Assembly: GCA_036478595.1 (NCBI GenBank)
Contig: JAZGEF010000033.1
Location: 5,814-69,813, forward strand
DNA: 64,000 nucleotides
Reading direction: 5' to 3'
From: Granulosicoccus sp036478595
Lineage (GTDB): Bacteria; Pseudomonadota; Gammaproteobacteria; Granulosicoccales; Granulosicoccaceae
Shown here: one piece after another, positions 32,806 through 41,471 of the stretch
How positions within the stretch are numbered: the stretch's first letter is position 1
Layout of the letters: each line of letters starts with the position of its first letter
The notes under the pieces: model-generated
What the model was told of the DNA's origin: nothing
Seen by the model: only the letters and a program-made list of their open reading frames with translations
Databases searched by the model: none
Translations under genes and position numbers: made by a program

Positions 32806-33816
32806 CTATCGCCCTCCCATAATGCCTTGAGGGCGAACGGCAAGCACCACCACCATTATTAAAAATGTCAGCACCACGCCATAGGTAGGAAAATACGCAA
32901 GACCAAATTGCTCTGCCAGGCCGATAATAAGCGCACCAATAGCGGCGCCGCTGATAGAACCCAACCCGCCAACAATGACCACCACTAAAGAGGCTAACAA
33001 ATACCGGATATCCTCACCCGGCGAGATGGACAGGGCCGAACCACCAATGACACCCGCGAAACCAGCCAGTCCCGCGCCAATTGCAAACACCAGTGCAAAT
33101 ACCAGTTGTACATTGACACCCGAAGCCGCCAGCATATCCCGGTCGTTGACACCTGCCCTGATCATCATGCCTATTCTGGTTCGGTTGAGTAATAACCACA
33201 AGGCAATGCCAACCGCCACAGCCACGCCAAGTACGGTGAATCGATACAGTGGGTATTTAATGAATACCGCGCTGCCATCGGATTTTATAAGCGACACAAT
33301 GGGTAATTGTATCGTGCCGTACAACCAATCCGGTGGTTGAAACTGATACGTGTTACCACTCCAGAAAGCCAGCATCAAGTCGGCTGCAACAATCGAGATA
33401 CCGATGGTTACCAGAGTCTGGCGAAGATCATCGCCTTCCATACGACGAAATACCAGTACCTGAAGCAAGATACCAATCAGCGCTACCGCAACAAATGCAA
33501 CGACCAGCGCCAAAAACCAACTGCCACTGGCTTCAGCCACTTCATAGCCAATATAACCACCCAATAGATACATCGAACCGTGCGCCAGATTAACATTGCG
33601 CATCAAACCGAACACCAAGGTAAAACCACTGGCCACCAGAAAATACAAACCGCCCAGTGTGACGCCATTTAAAAATGTACCAACGAAGGTTTTTTTTCGT
33701 CCAATGGCGTTAACCAGCCATTCCGGCCACACCGCAAACACCATCCACAAAAAAATGACGGAGGCCAATAGAATGGCGATTGCCCAAACTGTATGGTGCT
33801 CGAAAAATCGTCTCAT
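32806..33816 (-). CDS. livH: Branched-chain amino acid-type ABC permease, LivH type
   Basis: A 336-residue permease, first gene of the eight-gene operon. It shows the LivH pattern: LNGVTLGGLYFLVASGFTLVFGLM near residues 49-72, NLAHGSMYLLGGYIGY shortly after, and the coupling segment IGMMIRAGVNDRDMLAASGVN near 213. AGGCG precedes the ATG. The long N-terminal helix before the LNG motif is a small extension compared with E. coli LivH. Promoter elements upstream are not obvious. Confidence 0.92.
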   Translation of the reverse strand: MRRFFEHHTVWAIAILLASVIFLWMVFAVWPEWLVNAIGRKKTFVGTFLNGVTLGGLYFLVASGFTLVFGLMRNVNLAHGSMYLLGGYIGYEVAEASGSWFLALVVAFVAVALIGILLQVLVFRRMEGDDLRQTLVTIGISIVAADLMLAFWSGNTYQFQPPDWLYGTIQLPIVSLIKSDGSAVFIKYPLYRFTVLGVAVAVGIALWLLLNRTRIGMMIRAGVNDRDMLAASGVNVQLVFALVFAIGAGLAGFAGVIGGSALSISPGEDIRYLLASLVVVIVGGLGSISGAAIGALIIGLAEQFGLAYFPTYGVVLTFLIMVVVLAVRPQGIMGGR

Positions 33817-33904
33817 ACGCCTGTGTTCATTGCATACATACTTTACTGTTTACGTGTTGGGGAACTACCAGCCACACCAATCTCCTTGAGACAATATCAT
33901 AACG

Positions 33905-34115
33905 CTTGTTGAAGCGGCTAACGAATACACGGCGAAAGCCTTGATTCAAGTTCAGTGTTATTCTAGGCAGTCTCGCCGCCATCCGCCCAATACTTAATAT
34001 AATGAGCATCAACATTGCGTTTGCATTCGCAACTAGGGAAAGCGCAGCCCTTACCTCTTGTGCATAAAGCCCGACGAATGCCGGTGGTGATAGTTCTGAC
34101 TTAACGGCCAACGTT
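33905..34115 (-). pseudogene. Decayed DUF222-HNH endonuclease fragment
   Basis: Read leftwards, one frame gives VRTITTGIRRAL, CAFPSCECKRNVDAHYIKYW and ADGGETA, which is nearly identical to the HNH domain of the intact gene at 19618-21072. It is dead: in-frame stops replace a Lys near the start and follow GGETA, and the catalytic DAHHIKHW has become DAHYIKYW. Beyond the second stop a short stretch like the FFRR region appears in another frame, suggesting a deletion. Boundaries are approximate. This is the only recognisable coding remnant in the 530-bp gap between livH and the EVE-like HNH gene, apart from an unassigned stretch after it. Confidence 0.8.
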
Positions 34116-34204
34116 TTTGTTCTTGATAGCATGTAAATCTGGTTTAGATGCTCTTATGACTGTGTTCTGTTGATTTAGGCACATATTGTGTAATATCCTC
34201 TTAA

Positions 34205-34342
34205 GAGCACATTAACTATCTTAGGAACCCCTTAAGAGCAGATGACATCGACGAGCTCGCTCGGTCAGAAACACGCGAACGCGCCCGCAATTCCAAAATC
34301 AAAGGGCTCCCCGACTACAATCCCATGCAATATCATCAATAA
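34205..34342 (+). other. Unassigned coding-like fragment
   Basis: One frame is open for 45 codons without a start (LRADDIDELARSETRERARN followed by SKIKGLPDYNPMQ) and ends at a TAA at 34340-34342. The peptide looks protein-like and could be the tail of a lost gene. I do not recognise the family. The flank holds a 10-bp direct repeat, cttaagagca, at 34200-34209 and 34231-34240. Confidence 0.25.
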
Positions 34343-34346
34343 TTTT

Positions 34347-35354
34347 TTACGCCGAAACGACCGCCTTAAGAAAAACTTGTTCAAGGTGATAATCGAGGTA
34401 GTCTTTTTGCCCTTCCGAAAATTGCCCGACATTAACTACGTCTGAAGTTCTTACACCCATTTTTTCAAGTGCAGCCGTATTTGCTATCGGAGAAACTAAT
34501 AGGCGTCCAGTACCCTCAAAGCTAATAAAACCCCTATCAAACAAATGATCGATAGTGGGCGTGAGCATCAGTCCGTTCTCACCATCTAAGCGTTCATCGG
34601 CAGTTTCGCAATCTCGCCACGGCTTACAGTGACTGGCAACCAAGTGCTCTCCACGATCAACACCTGTCACTCTGCAGCGCTTCTCCATTTTAAAGACATT
34701 ATCTCTGAACAACCCTTGGCCACGCCTTGCCTTCACAGTTTGTTTGCGTTCAGTATCAGAGATATCACGAGCTACTCTGATTTCCCTTTCGAGGTGATCT
34801 TCCCATGAGTTGATCTCAGCCCGCGATTGCCCAGGCAGAGGAATGGTTGAATCATTCATAATTTGATCTTTAATCAGCAACTCCAAAGGTGGGCCTATAA
34901 TGCGCCCCAGCTCCATAGCCAAATTATATGGCACTGCCGTTAGATATACCGCTTGCAGCCCATTGCCGTTTGCGAGCAATGGTGAGTATTTTTTTGGCAG
35001 TAAAGGACCGAGCCTCTCCATATACTCTGAGGGTCGCACCGTACTTAACACGGGATTCCATTTAATAGGCACCTTCCATCCAACACGATTCCAATTTGGT
35101 CCTGCGGCTCCAAACTCATCAGGCTTAGGCGCTTCGAAGCAATAATCAGAGGCAATCCCAATGGCCTTTATAAGCGTGTCTTTGAATGAGAATACGGTAT
35201 CTCCAGGCGCCACCTCCCTCATAAACTCATAGAATGGATTACGAGTACCGTTAGACTTACGCTTAGGAGACCATAGGTAGCCACCTGCAATTTCTTGCTT
35301 GTAGGTTTGATTCTGGTTTACCCACCAGAATCGTCCATTATTTGAAGGTGTCAT
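34347..35354 (-). CDS. HNH endonuclease with N-terminal EVE/PUA-like domain
   Basis: A 335-residue protein. Residues 1-150 begin GRFWWVNQNQTYKQEIAGGY and contain VAPGDTVFSFKD and AIGIAS, a pattern of EVE/PUA-like domains that read modified bases. The C-terminal 130 residues form an HNH nuclease of the HNH_2-like type: KRCRVTGVDRGEHLVASHCKPW, then DGENGLMLTPTIDHLFDRGFISF. The arrangement suggests a type IV restriction enzyme against modified DNA; this is inferred. The start is uncertain (ATG at 35354 or GTG at 35360). It stands next to a dead HNH copy, in a region that looks like a small insertion hot spot. Confidence 0.72.
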   Translation of the reverse strand: MTPSNNGRFWWVNQNQTYKQEIAGGYLWSPKRKSNGTRNPFYEFMREVAPGDTVFSFKDTLIKAIGIASDYCFEAPKPDEFGAAGPNWNRVGWKVPIKWNPVLSTVRPSEYMERLGPLLPKKYSPLLANGNGLQAVYLTAVPYNLAMELGRIIGPPLELLIKDQIMNDSTIPLPGQSRAEINSWEDHLEREIRVARDISDTERKQTVKARRGQGLFRDNVFKMEKRCRVTGVDRGEHLVASHCKPWRDCETADERLDGENGLMLTPTIDHLFDRGFISFEGTGRLLVSPIANTAALEKMGVRTSDVVNVGQFSEGQKDYLDYHLEQVFLKAVVSA

Positions 35355-35400
35355 TTCCACAGGGCTAGAATACTATGCTCGAGCGTTTTAGGCTTACTAA

Positions 35401-36408
35401 CTAACCAGGCAAAGGCGCCGCAACATCCAACAAGCCCTCACCCCGCAAATCACTCCAAAGCCCAGCTGGAATATCCATCTCAAACCACGCAATATTCTGC
35501 TCCATCTCAGCCCTACTTCGCGCACCCGGAATAATACTAGCCACAATAGAATGCCCAAGCGGAAACTGTAGTGCAGCGGCAGGCAACGGCACACCATGCG
35601 ATTCGCATACCTTCTCAATCGCTTTAGCTTTTACCATAACTTCATCGGGCGCTTTGGCATAGTTCCATGTATCTCCACCAGCAAGTAGCCCCGAGTTATA
35701 AGGCCCACCTAAAATGATTCCGGTTCCTGCCCACTCGCACGCGGGTAGTAGATCATGTAGTGGAGTTTGTTCAAGCAAGGTGTAACGGCCAGCTAGTAAA
35801 AATGCATCCCATTGCCCGTGCTCCATTGCGGCTATGCATACTTCTCGTTCGTTTACGCCTAAGCCAATCGCTTGTACTTCGCCTGATGAACGTAGTTCAT
35901 CCAGCGCTTTATATCCGCCTGACATCGCATCGGCAAAAAGTCGTTTGTTGAGCTCTACGCCGTGCTGCATCGCTCCAATATCATGCAGCAGCAACACATC
36001 AATTTTATCAACGCCCAAACGTTGCAAACTGTCTTCATAGGAGCGCATCACGCCGTCGTAGGTATAATCGTAAACAGGGTTAAAGGGGAAACTGCCTGGC
36101 CAGTCGGCTTGTAGATCTGCGGGTATCGGTTCTTTCTTGAGTAGGCGCCCAGCTTTGGAGGACAGCACGATATTGTCTCGATTTCGGATAGCAGCGCCTA
36201 CAAAATGCTCACTGCGCCCGAAACCGTAAAAAGGCGCAGTATCAACAAAGGTAATGCCTGCGTCTAAACCACTGGTGAGCGCATTACGAATATCGTGATT
36301 GCTCACTGGCCTATGGTTGCCAGCCATCGCAGCACAGCCAAGGCCGAGTTCGCTTAGGTGTAGCGGCGTATTGCCGAGTTTGCGCAGTTTGGAGAGTTTT
36401 TCGCTCAT
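35401..36408 (-). CDS. Aldo/keto reductase (aldose 1-dehydrogenase-like)
   Basis: A 335-residue NAD(P)-dependent oxidoreductase of the aldo/keto reductase superfamily. The catalytic tetrad region is visible: DTAPFYGFGRSE with Asp and Tyr (near residues 57-68) and SSKAGR with the Lys (near 83), then a His in VLLLHDIG. The overall sequence resembles D-threo-aldose 1-dehydrogenase and pyridoxal 4-dehydrogenase-like members. It stands alone; no sugar cluster is nearby. Confidence 0.88.
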   Translation of the reverse strand: MSEKLSKLRKLGNTPLHLSELGLGCAAMAGNHRPVSNHDIRNALTSGLDAGITFVDTAPFYGFGRSEHFVGAAIRNRDNIVLSSKAGRLLKKEPIPADLQADWPGSFPFNPVYDYTYDGVMRSYEDSLQRLGVDKIDVLLLHDIGAMQHGVELNKRLFADAMSGGYKALDELRSSGEVQAIGLGVNEREVCIAAMEHGQWDAFLLAGRYTLLEQTPLHDLLPACEWAGTGIILGGPYNSGLLAGGDTWNYAKAPDEVMVKAKAIEKVCESHGVPLPAAALQFPLGHSIVASIIPGARSRAEMEQNIAWFEMDIPAGLWSDLRGEGLLDVAAPLPG

Positions 36409-36572
36409 GATGTAGGTGTGGTGTTATTAAGTTAATGACATGCTACCGCACTCCTTGCAGCCTTGCCCGATCGGCGGCATTAACCGCTTAAGTACAAATA
36501 GTCCCGCATTGTCTGTGACGGTGATAGATTACCTACTTACCCCTAAACTCAACCACCGGCGCACCACACTCC

Positions 36573-37547
36573 ATGCAGCCCAATGATATCGGGAACACAT
36601 CTGCAGTTATCGCAAACTCAGCACCGGTAAGTCGGCAGCACCGTAAAAGTGTGGTGATGGGCTCTTTAGCCATGTTGGCATCCACTTTGTTTTTTGCGAG
36701 TATGCATGCCTGTGTTCGCTATCTCAGCGGCGACCTACACCCGTTTGAAATAGCGTTTTTTCGGAATTTGCTTGGCGTACTCATACTGATACCGTTTGCT
36801 ATCAAAGCGGGTACATCCGTTCTTAAGACGCAACATTTTAACTTGCATTTGATCAGGGCGAGTTTCAATGTTGTTGCGATGTTAGTATTTTTCTATGCAC
36901 TATCAATCACTCCACTGGCGTTGGTGCAAGCACTGAGTTTTACAGCGCCGTTATTCACCACAATACTAGCGGTGTTTTTTCTGGGTGAAATTGTGAGGCT
37001 GAGGCGCTGGGCCGCCATCATTGTCGGCTTTATTGGCGTGCTTATTATTCTTCGCCCGGGAGTCGAACCGATTCAACTTGGCGCTGTGTTGGTGATGTGT
37101 TCTGCTGCCATCTGGGCGATGACAATGATCGTTATTAAAAAACTTTCTAATACCGATTCAGCCCTCACCATTACCTTATACGTTTCACTATTTCTCACTC
37201 TGTTCTCTTTCCTTCCAGCGTTGATATTCTGGGAATGGCCCGAAGGGGTGCAATGGCTATGGTTGCTCGCCATTGCACTGTTAGGCACCTCAGGGCAACT
37301 CTGCCTGGCAAAAGCATTTTCGTATGCGGATGCTACTCTCGTTTTGCCCATAGACTTTGCGAAAATTATCTGGGGCGCATTGTTTGGGTATTGGTTTTTT
37401 GCAGAAGCTGTAGACAGCCTAACGTGGCTCGGCGCAATTATAGTATTCGGCGGAGCCTGCTATCTGGCATGGCGCGAGCGGCAATTGGAAAAAGACAGCC
37501 GTTTACAAACCCAGTCTATCGCCGCCACTGTAAAATCACCCGACTGA
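36573..37547 (+). CDS. DMT-superfamily transporter, EamA domains
   Basis: A 324-residue membrane protein with ten hydrophobic segments arranged as two EamA repeats (about residues 30-165 and 175-305). ATLFFASMHACVRYLSG... and SFTAPLFTTILAVFFLGE are typical. Such proteins export metabolites such as amino acids or S-adenosylmethionine derivatives; the substrate cannot be predicted. Divergent from the aldo/keto reductase gene with 164 bp between. The start could also be the ATG encoding Met29. Confidence 0.88.
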   Translation: MQPNDIGNTSAVIANSAPVSRQHRKSVVMGSLAMLASTLFFASMHACVRYLSGDLHPFEIAFFRNLLGVLILIPFAIKAGTSVLKTQHFNLHLIRASFNVVAMLVFFYALSITPLALVQALSFTAPLFTTILAVFFLGEIVRLRRWAAIIVGFIGVLIILRPGVEPIQLGAVLVMCSAAIWAMTMIVIKKLSNTDSALTITLYVSLFLTLFSFLPALIFWEWPEGVQWLWLLAIALLGTSGQLCLAKAFSYADATLVLPIDFAKIIWGALFGYWFFAEAVDSLTWLGAIIVFGGACYLAWRERQLEKDSRLQTQSIAATVKSPD

Positions 37548-37690
37548 CATAGTTGCAAAAAATAGATTGCATGGAAACTGAGAAACGATTTTCGCCAAGG
37601 AGTTCAGAAATAACGCTTTAATAATTTGTATGGTTTAGCTAAGGACCACAGAAGGCGGATCTGCTATAGCTGAGAAAAAGGCAATTTTTC

Positions 37691-38386
37691 TTAAATAGTG
37701 GCAAGCCAAATGGTGTGCTTAGTACCCTTACTGCCATGTGCATAAACAGATTTTTCAGACACTCGCATACCACACGCGCGCAGCCGCTTGGCAAATGGAG
37801 GGTCAGGGGTGGCAGACCAATAAGCCAGTACTCCACCCTTCGTCAAGCTGTCACGCGCACAAACAATACCCTTGGGTGAATACAACCAATCATTACCACT
37901 CGTACTGAGCGCTTCAGGGCCATTATCAACATCTAGCGCAATAACATCGTAGCGGGCATCTTCACTACGCAGTAGATCAACCACATCACCGGGATAAACC
38001 GTGGCGCGAGCATCCGACAAGGGATAGCCTGAATAGCTACCGAGTGGCCCACGATTCCATTCAATTACTTCAGGCACTAATTCAGCCACAACAACACGCG
38101 ACTGTTTACCGATTGCGGCTAACACGGCCGCCAGTGTAAACCCCATCCCCAAACCACCAATTAATACACTGGCTGAATCAACGCTTTTAAGACAATTACA
38201 GGGCAATGTGCCGAGTGCGCTTTCAGAGGCATGTTTACGAGTTGACATAAGCTCACCACGGCCTGAGATAACAATGCTGCAGTCGTCCTTACCTTGGTAT
38301 AGCTTTAACACTCGGCCGCCGCCGGGTATGGCTGCTTGTCCTAAAAGAGTTTGATTTCTCATATCCAGTGTTATACCAGAATACAA
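37691..38386 (-). CDS. Spermidine synthase-like methyltransferase-fold protein
   Basis: A 231-residue protein with the Rossmann fold of polyamine synthases and methyltransferases: VLIGGLGMGFTLAAVLAAIG (near 70-89) is the nucleotide loop, VVVAELVPEVIEWNRG follows, and YDVIALDVDNGPEAL (near 143-157) carries acidic residues. It lacks the N-terminal beta-strand domain of true spermidine synthases, so the natural substrate is unclear. The start may also be the ATG at 38362; the chosen reading runs slightly into the region upstream of the divergent FKBP gene. Confidence 0.78.
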   Translation of the reverse strand: MYSGITLDMRNQTLLGQAAIPGGGRVLKLYQGKDDCSIVISGRGELMSTRKHASESALGTLPCNCLKSVDSASVLIGGLGMGFTLAAVLAAIGKQSRVVVAELVPEVIEWNRGPLGSYSGYPLSDARATVYPGDVVDLLRSEDARYDVIALDVDNGPEALSTSGNDWLYSPKGIVCARDSLTKGGVLAYWSATPDPPFAKRLRACGMRVSEKSVYAHGSKGTKHTIWLATI

Positions 38387-38484
38387 TCAATCACAATGCG
38401 CGAAAAAGCTTAATCCAATCCTGTATGACTACCCATAAGTTGTTACTCTTGGGCATCAGTCTCTATTCTCAGCAGATACACGCC

Positions 38485-38958
38485 ATGAAATTTATGCTTA
38501 TCTTTATTGCCATCGCAGCACTTTTGTATGTGGCGCTCCAATACATGAATAATGGCAAGGCTACCGCCAACATCCAGCTGGGCAAAGAATTTATGGATAA
38601 AAACAGCACGGCAGACGGCGTGCAAAGCACCGCATCAGAATTGCAATACAAAGTGCTACAGGCAGGCACGGGCAGCACCCACCCCACCGCTACCGATCGA
38701 GTCAAAGTGCATTATCACGGTACATTGATCGGCGGCACCGTATTTGATAGCTCAGTTGATCGAGGAGAGCCGATCTCTTTTGGCTTAAACCAGGTTATTC
38801 CGGGTTGGACAGAGGGCTTGCAGTTAATGGTCGAGGGCGAAAAGACTCGACTATTTATACCGAGCAAATTAGCTTACGGAAATCGCGCGGCAGGAAAAAT
38901 CAAACCCGGCTCAACATTAATATTTGATGTTGAGCTGATTGGCATTAATGCCGACTGA
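38485..38958 (+). CDS. FKBP-type peptidyl-prolyl cis-trans isomerase, membrane-anchored
   Basis: A 157-residue protein from the ATG at 38485: an N-terminal membrane anchor (MKFMLIFIAIAALLYVALQY), a short linker, and an FKBP domain (about residues 50-155) with VKVHYHGTLIGGTVFDSS, ISFGLNQVIPGWTEGLQLM and IPSKLAYG, all standard active-site segments. It would fold proteins in the periplasm. Longer in-frame starts (38368, 38425) are possible but would put a non-signal stretch before the anchor; no strong ribosome binding site decides. Confidence 0.88.
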   Translation: MKFMLIFIAIAALLYVALQYMNNGKATANIQLGKEFMDKNSTADGVQSTASELQYKVLQAGTGSTHPTATDRVKVHYHGTLIGGTVFDSSVDRGEPISFGLNQVIPGWTEGLQLMVEGEKTRLFIPSKLAYGNRAAGKIKPGSTLIFDVELIGINAD

Positions 38959-39027
38959 TTGCAATTAACATGCGACTGCAATCTGTTTACCCGTGAATGA
39001 AATTGTAGACACCTTCGTAGCGCCTCC

Positions 39028-39502
39028 TTGCCTGGAGAAATCGAAATATTGTTTCAGGATGATTTTTTATTACTGATCAATAAGCCCAGCAAACTGCTTA
39101 GCCTGTCGGGGAAGAATCCTCTTAATAAGGATTCTGTTCACTACCGGATCGTACAGGGCTTTCCTACCGCCACTCTGGTGCATCGCTTGGATTTCGGCAC
39201 ATCGGGGGTTATGGTTTTAGCGCTCAACAAAGAAGCTAACGGACACCTGACTAAACAGTTTCAGCAACGCACCGTGGCGAAGCGCTACCGAGCGATATTA
39301 CATGGCCACCTAGAAAACGATGCTGGCATGATCGATTATCCAATCGCGAAAGATAGCGCAATGTTCCCGCGCTCAAAAATATGTTTGGAATCAGGAAAGC
39401 CTGCAATTAGCTGATAGATTGATGCTGCACGCGCAAGGCTTAGCATTCGTACACCCAATATCGGGTGAGGCTATGAATATTGTTTGCCCTAGCCCTTTCT
39501 AG
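39028..39502 (+). pseudogene. RluA-family pseudouridine synthase, broken by internal deletion
   Basis: The first 128 codons encode a normal RluA start, with the catalytic aspartate in LVHRLDFGTSGVMVLAL and FQQRTVAKRYRAILHG, ending ESGKPAIS-stop at 39414. A second frame from 39410 then encodes ADRLMLHAQGLAFVHPISGE, the C-terminal motif of the same family, and stops at 39502. The roughly 55-60 residues that normally lie between (strand with the TGRxHQLRVH motif) are missing. An internal, frame-changing deletion has thus inactivated the gene. The RNA target of the lost enzyme is unknown. Confidence 0.85.
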
Positions 39503-39664
39503 GCACTCAAAACCTGGTTAAATTCAAGCTGAATGCTCTGCACGCAACGCAATCAACAGTATCCGGAAAAACCTAACAGCCATAGTGCGGTAAACTAGCA
39601 TTTAATTGCTATGGCCTAAGCACCCGGCGCGGCCCCCAACCCCTGCGCGTTATAGACACAAACC

Positions 39665-40549
39665 GTGAAAACACCCAAAAGAATAGAGCCGTTAATTGAA
39701 GATGGCCTGGTTGACGAAGTTCTGCGGCCACTAATGAGCGGTAAAGAAGCCACGGTGTACCTCGTGCGCTGCGGTAACGATATACGTTGCGCCAAAGTGT
39801 ATAAGGATGTGGCCGTACGCAGTTTCAAAAAAGCGGCCCAATACAACGAAGGCCGCAAGGTTCGAAATAGCCGGCGCCAACGTGCGATGGAAAAGGGGTC
39901 GCGCTTTGGTCGTGATGAGCAAGAAAAGGTTTGGCAAACAGCCGAGGTGGAAGCACTCTACAAGCTACGAGATGCTGGCGTAAGAGTGCCCGAGGCGTTT
40001 GGATGTTTTGATGGCGTGCTACTGATGGAGCTGATTACCGATGGTCACGGGGAAGTGGCACCACGTCTAAACGACATACAGATACCCCTTGAGCGTGCAG
40101 TAGAAGATCACACCACCATGATGCACTACGTATTACGCATGTTATGTGTTGGCCTAATACACGGTGACTTGTCAGAATTTAACGTACTCCAAGCAGAGGA
40201 TGGCCCCGTAATTATCGATCTTCCCCAAGCAGTTAACGCTGCTGGCAATAATAACGCCCCCGTCATGCTTGCACGCGATGTAGGCAACATGACTCGTTAT
40301 TACTCTCAGTACGCCCCTGAACTTGCTAAGACGAGATACGCGGAAGAATTATGGTCACTGTTTGAAGCAGGTGACTTAGATCCAGATATAATGCTTACGG
40401 GTAAGTTTAAGCGTGACGAAAGCCTTGCTGATGTGGGTTCGGTGTTACAGCAGATTGAAGAAGCGTTTAAGGAAGAGATGGATAAGCGGGAACGGATGAA
40501 AGGTGATGATGGCCAGGTCGAGCCAGAGCCCGACCCTTATTCGTATTAA
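39665..40549 (+). CDS. RIO-family atypical serine kinase
   Basis: A 294-residue RIO1-like protein kinase with a GTG start. The nucleotide-binding segment is MSGKEATVYLVRCG (near residues 24-37) with Lys in CAKVYKD; the catalytic loop is HGDLSEFNVL (near 166-175) and the metal-binding Asp lies in IIDLPQAVN. A basic KVRNSRRQRAMEKGSRF stretch follows the P-loop region, and the C-terminus is acidic. Bacterial RIO kinases of this kind occur in pseudomonads and relatives; targets are largely unknown. Monocistronic. Confidence 0.9.
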   Translation: MKTPKRIEPLIEDGLVDEVLRPLMSGKEATVYLVRCGNDIRCAKVYKDVAVRSFKKAAQYNEGRKVRNSRRQRAMEKGSRFGRDEQEKVWQTAEVEALYKLRDAGVRVPEAFGCFDGVLLMELITDGHGEVAPRLNDIQIPLERAVEDHTTMMHYVLRMLCVGLIHGDLSEFNVLQAEDGPVIIDLPQAVNAAGNNNAPVMLARDVGNMTRYYSQYAPELAKTRYAEELWSLFEAGDLDPDIMLTGKFKRDESLADVGSVLQQIEEAFKEEMDKRERMKGDDGQVEPEPDPYSY

Positions 40550-40649
40550 CACAGCTTACTAACCCACCTTCGGAGAAATAGAGTGACAAATCTTTTAGGG
40601 GCCTAGTAATGAATTGAAGGTTTTATAACACCGCTGGCCGAGCGTGTAT

Positions 40650-41471
40650 CTAAATAATCGCACGCCTTACCATCGCCGATATCCATTCACTAATAACAAC
40701 AGCGATAAAGATAACCAACAAAATAAGAGACACCTGAGGCCACGCAAGCGTATTTAATGAGCCTTGCAATTGCAAGCCAATGCCGCCTGCGCCCACCAAT
40801 CCCAGCACGGTTGATTCGCGAATATTAATATCCCATCGAAACACAGTGATACCGGCGAACGCTGGCATGATTTGCGGCACAATTCCAAAACTCATAATTT
40901 GCCAGCGGCTGGCGCCGGTGGCGGTAATAGCCTCCACTTGATCGATGTTTATTTCCTCAATAGCTTCGTACAACAACTTAGCTACGAAGCCAATGGATCG
41001 CAATGCGATCGCGATAGTGCCGGCAAGAATTCCTGGGCCGATGATGGCAACCAACAGCAGCGCCCAGATCAATGAATTGATGGAACGTGAGGTTACAATG
41101 AATAACAGTGCAATTGGCCGTATCAGGGTTGCGCTCGGTGTTGTATTACGGGCTGCCAAGAAAGCTACGGGTACAGCAATAACTAATGACAAGGCGGTAC
41201 CGATGGTCGCCACATTAAGGGTATCCCACAGAGGCTTCCAGATTTTATCAAAATAAGACCACCGAGGTGGTGTTGCCCTGCCCCATATATCAGCGGCTAT
41301 GCGTGGCGCATCGTACACAAAAAACCACTCAGTTCTGTTGGATATATACATCCAACACGCAACGAAGATAGCCACAAACACCAACCACACAAACCAGGTG
41401 AGTAGCTGCTTACGAGAGGTGCGCCTTTGCCAAACAGGTTTTTCCGACATGTTTGTATCAGCGACCATCAT
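40650..41471 (-). CDS. phnE: Phosphonate-type ABC permease, PhnE (second copy)
   Basis: A 273-residue inner-membrane permease with about six hydrophobic segments. It contains the permease coupling segment EAITATGASRWQIMSFGIVPQIMP and the C-terminal NIRESTVLGLVGAGGIGLQL typical of PhnE. I choose the ATG at 41471, which overlaps the first phnE stop as ATGA. Both PhnE proteins probably form a heterodimer. Last gene of the PhnDCEE operon. No C-P lyase gene is in the window. Confidence 0.9.
   Translation of the reverse strand: MMVADTNMSEKPVWQRRTSRKQLLTWFVWLVFVAIFVACWMYISNRTEWFFVYDAPRIAADIWGRATPPRWSYFDKIWKPLWDTLNVATIGTALSLVIAVPVAFLAARNTTPSATLIRPIALLFIVTSRSINSLIWALLLVAIIGPGILAGTIAIALRSIGFVAKLLYEAIEEINIDQVEAITATGASRWQIMSFGIVPQIMPAFAGITVFRWDINIRESTVLGLVGAGGIGLQLQGSLNTLAWPQVSLILLVIFIAVVISEWISAMVRRAII

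Noticed and set aside
34198..34240. cttaagagca direct repeats as CRISPR or iteron array
   Set aside because: Only two 10-bp copies 31 bp apart are present; no further repeats or regular spacing, so neither CRISPR nor an origin is supported.
34205..34342. Fragment as the tail of a heme peroxidase (GLPDYN motif)
   Set aside because: A resemblance to the RGRDHGLPDYN motif of animal-type peroxidases is limited to a few residues; listed only as an unassigned fragment.
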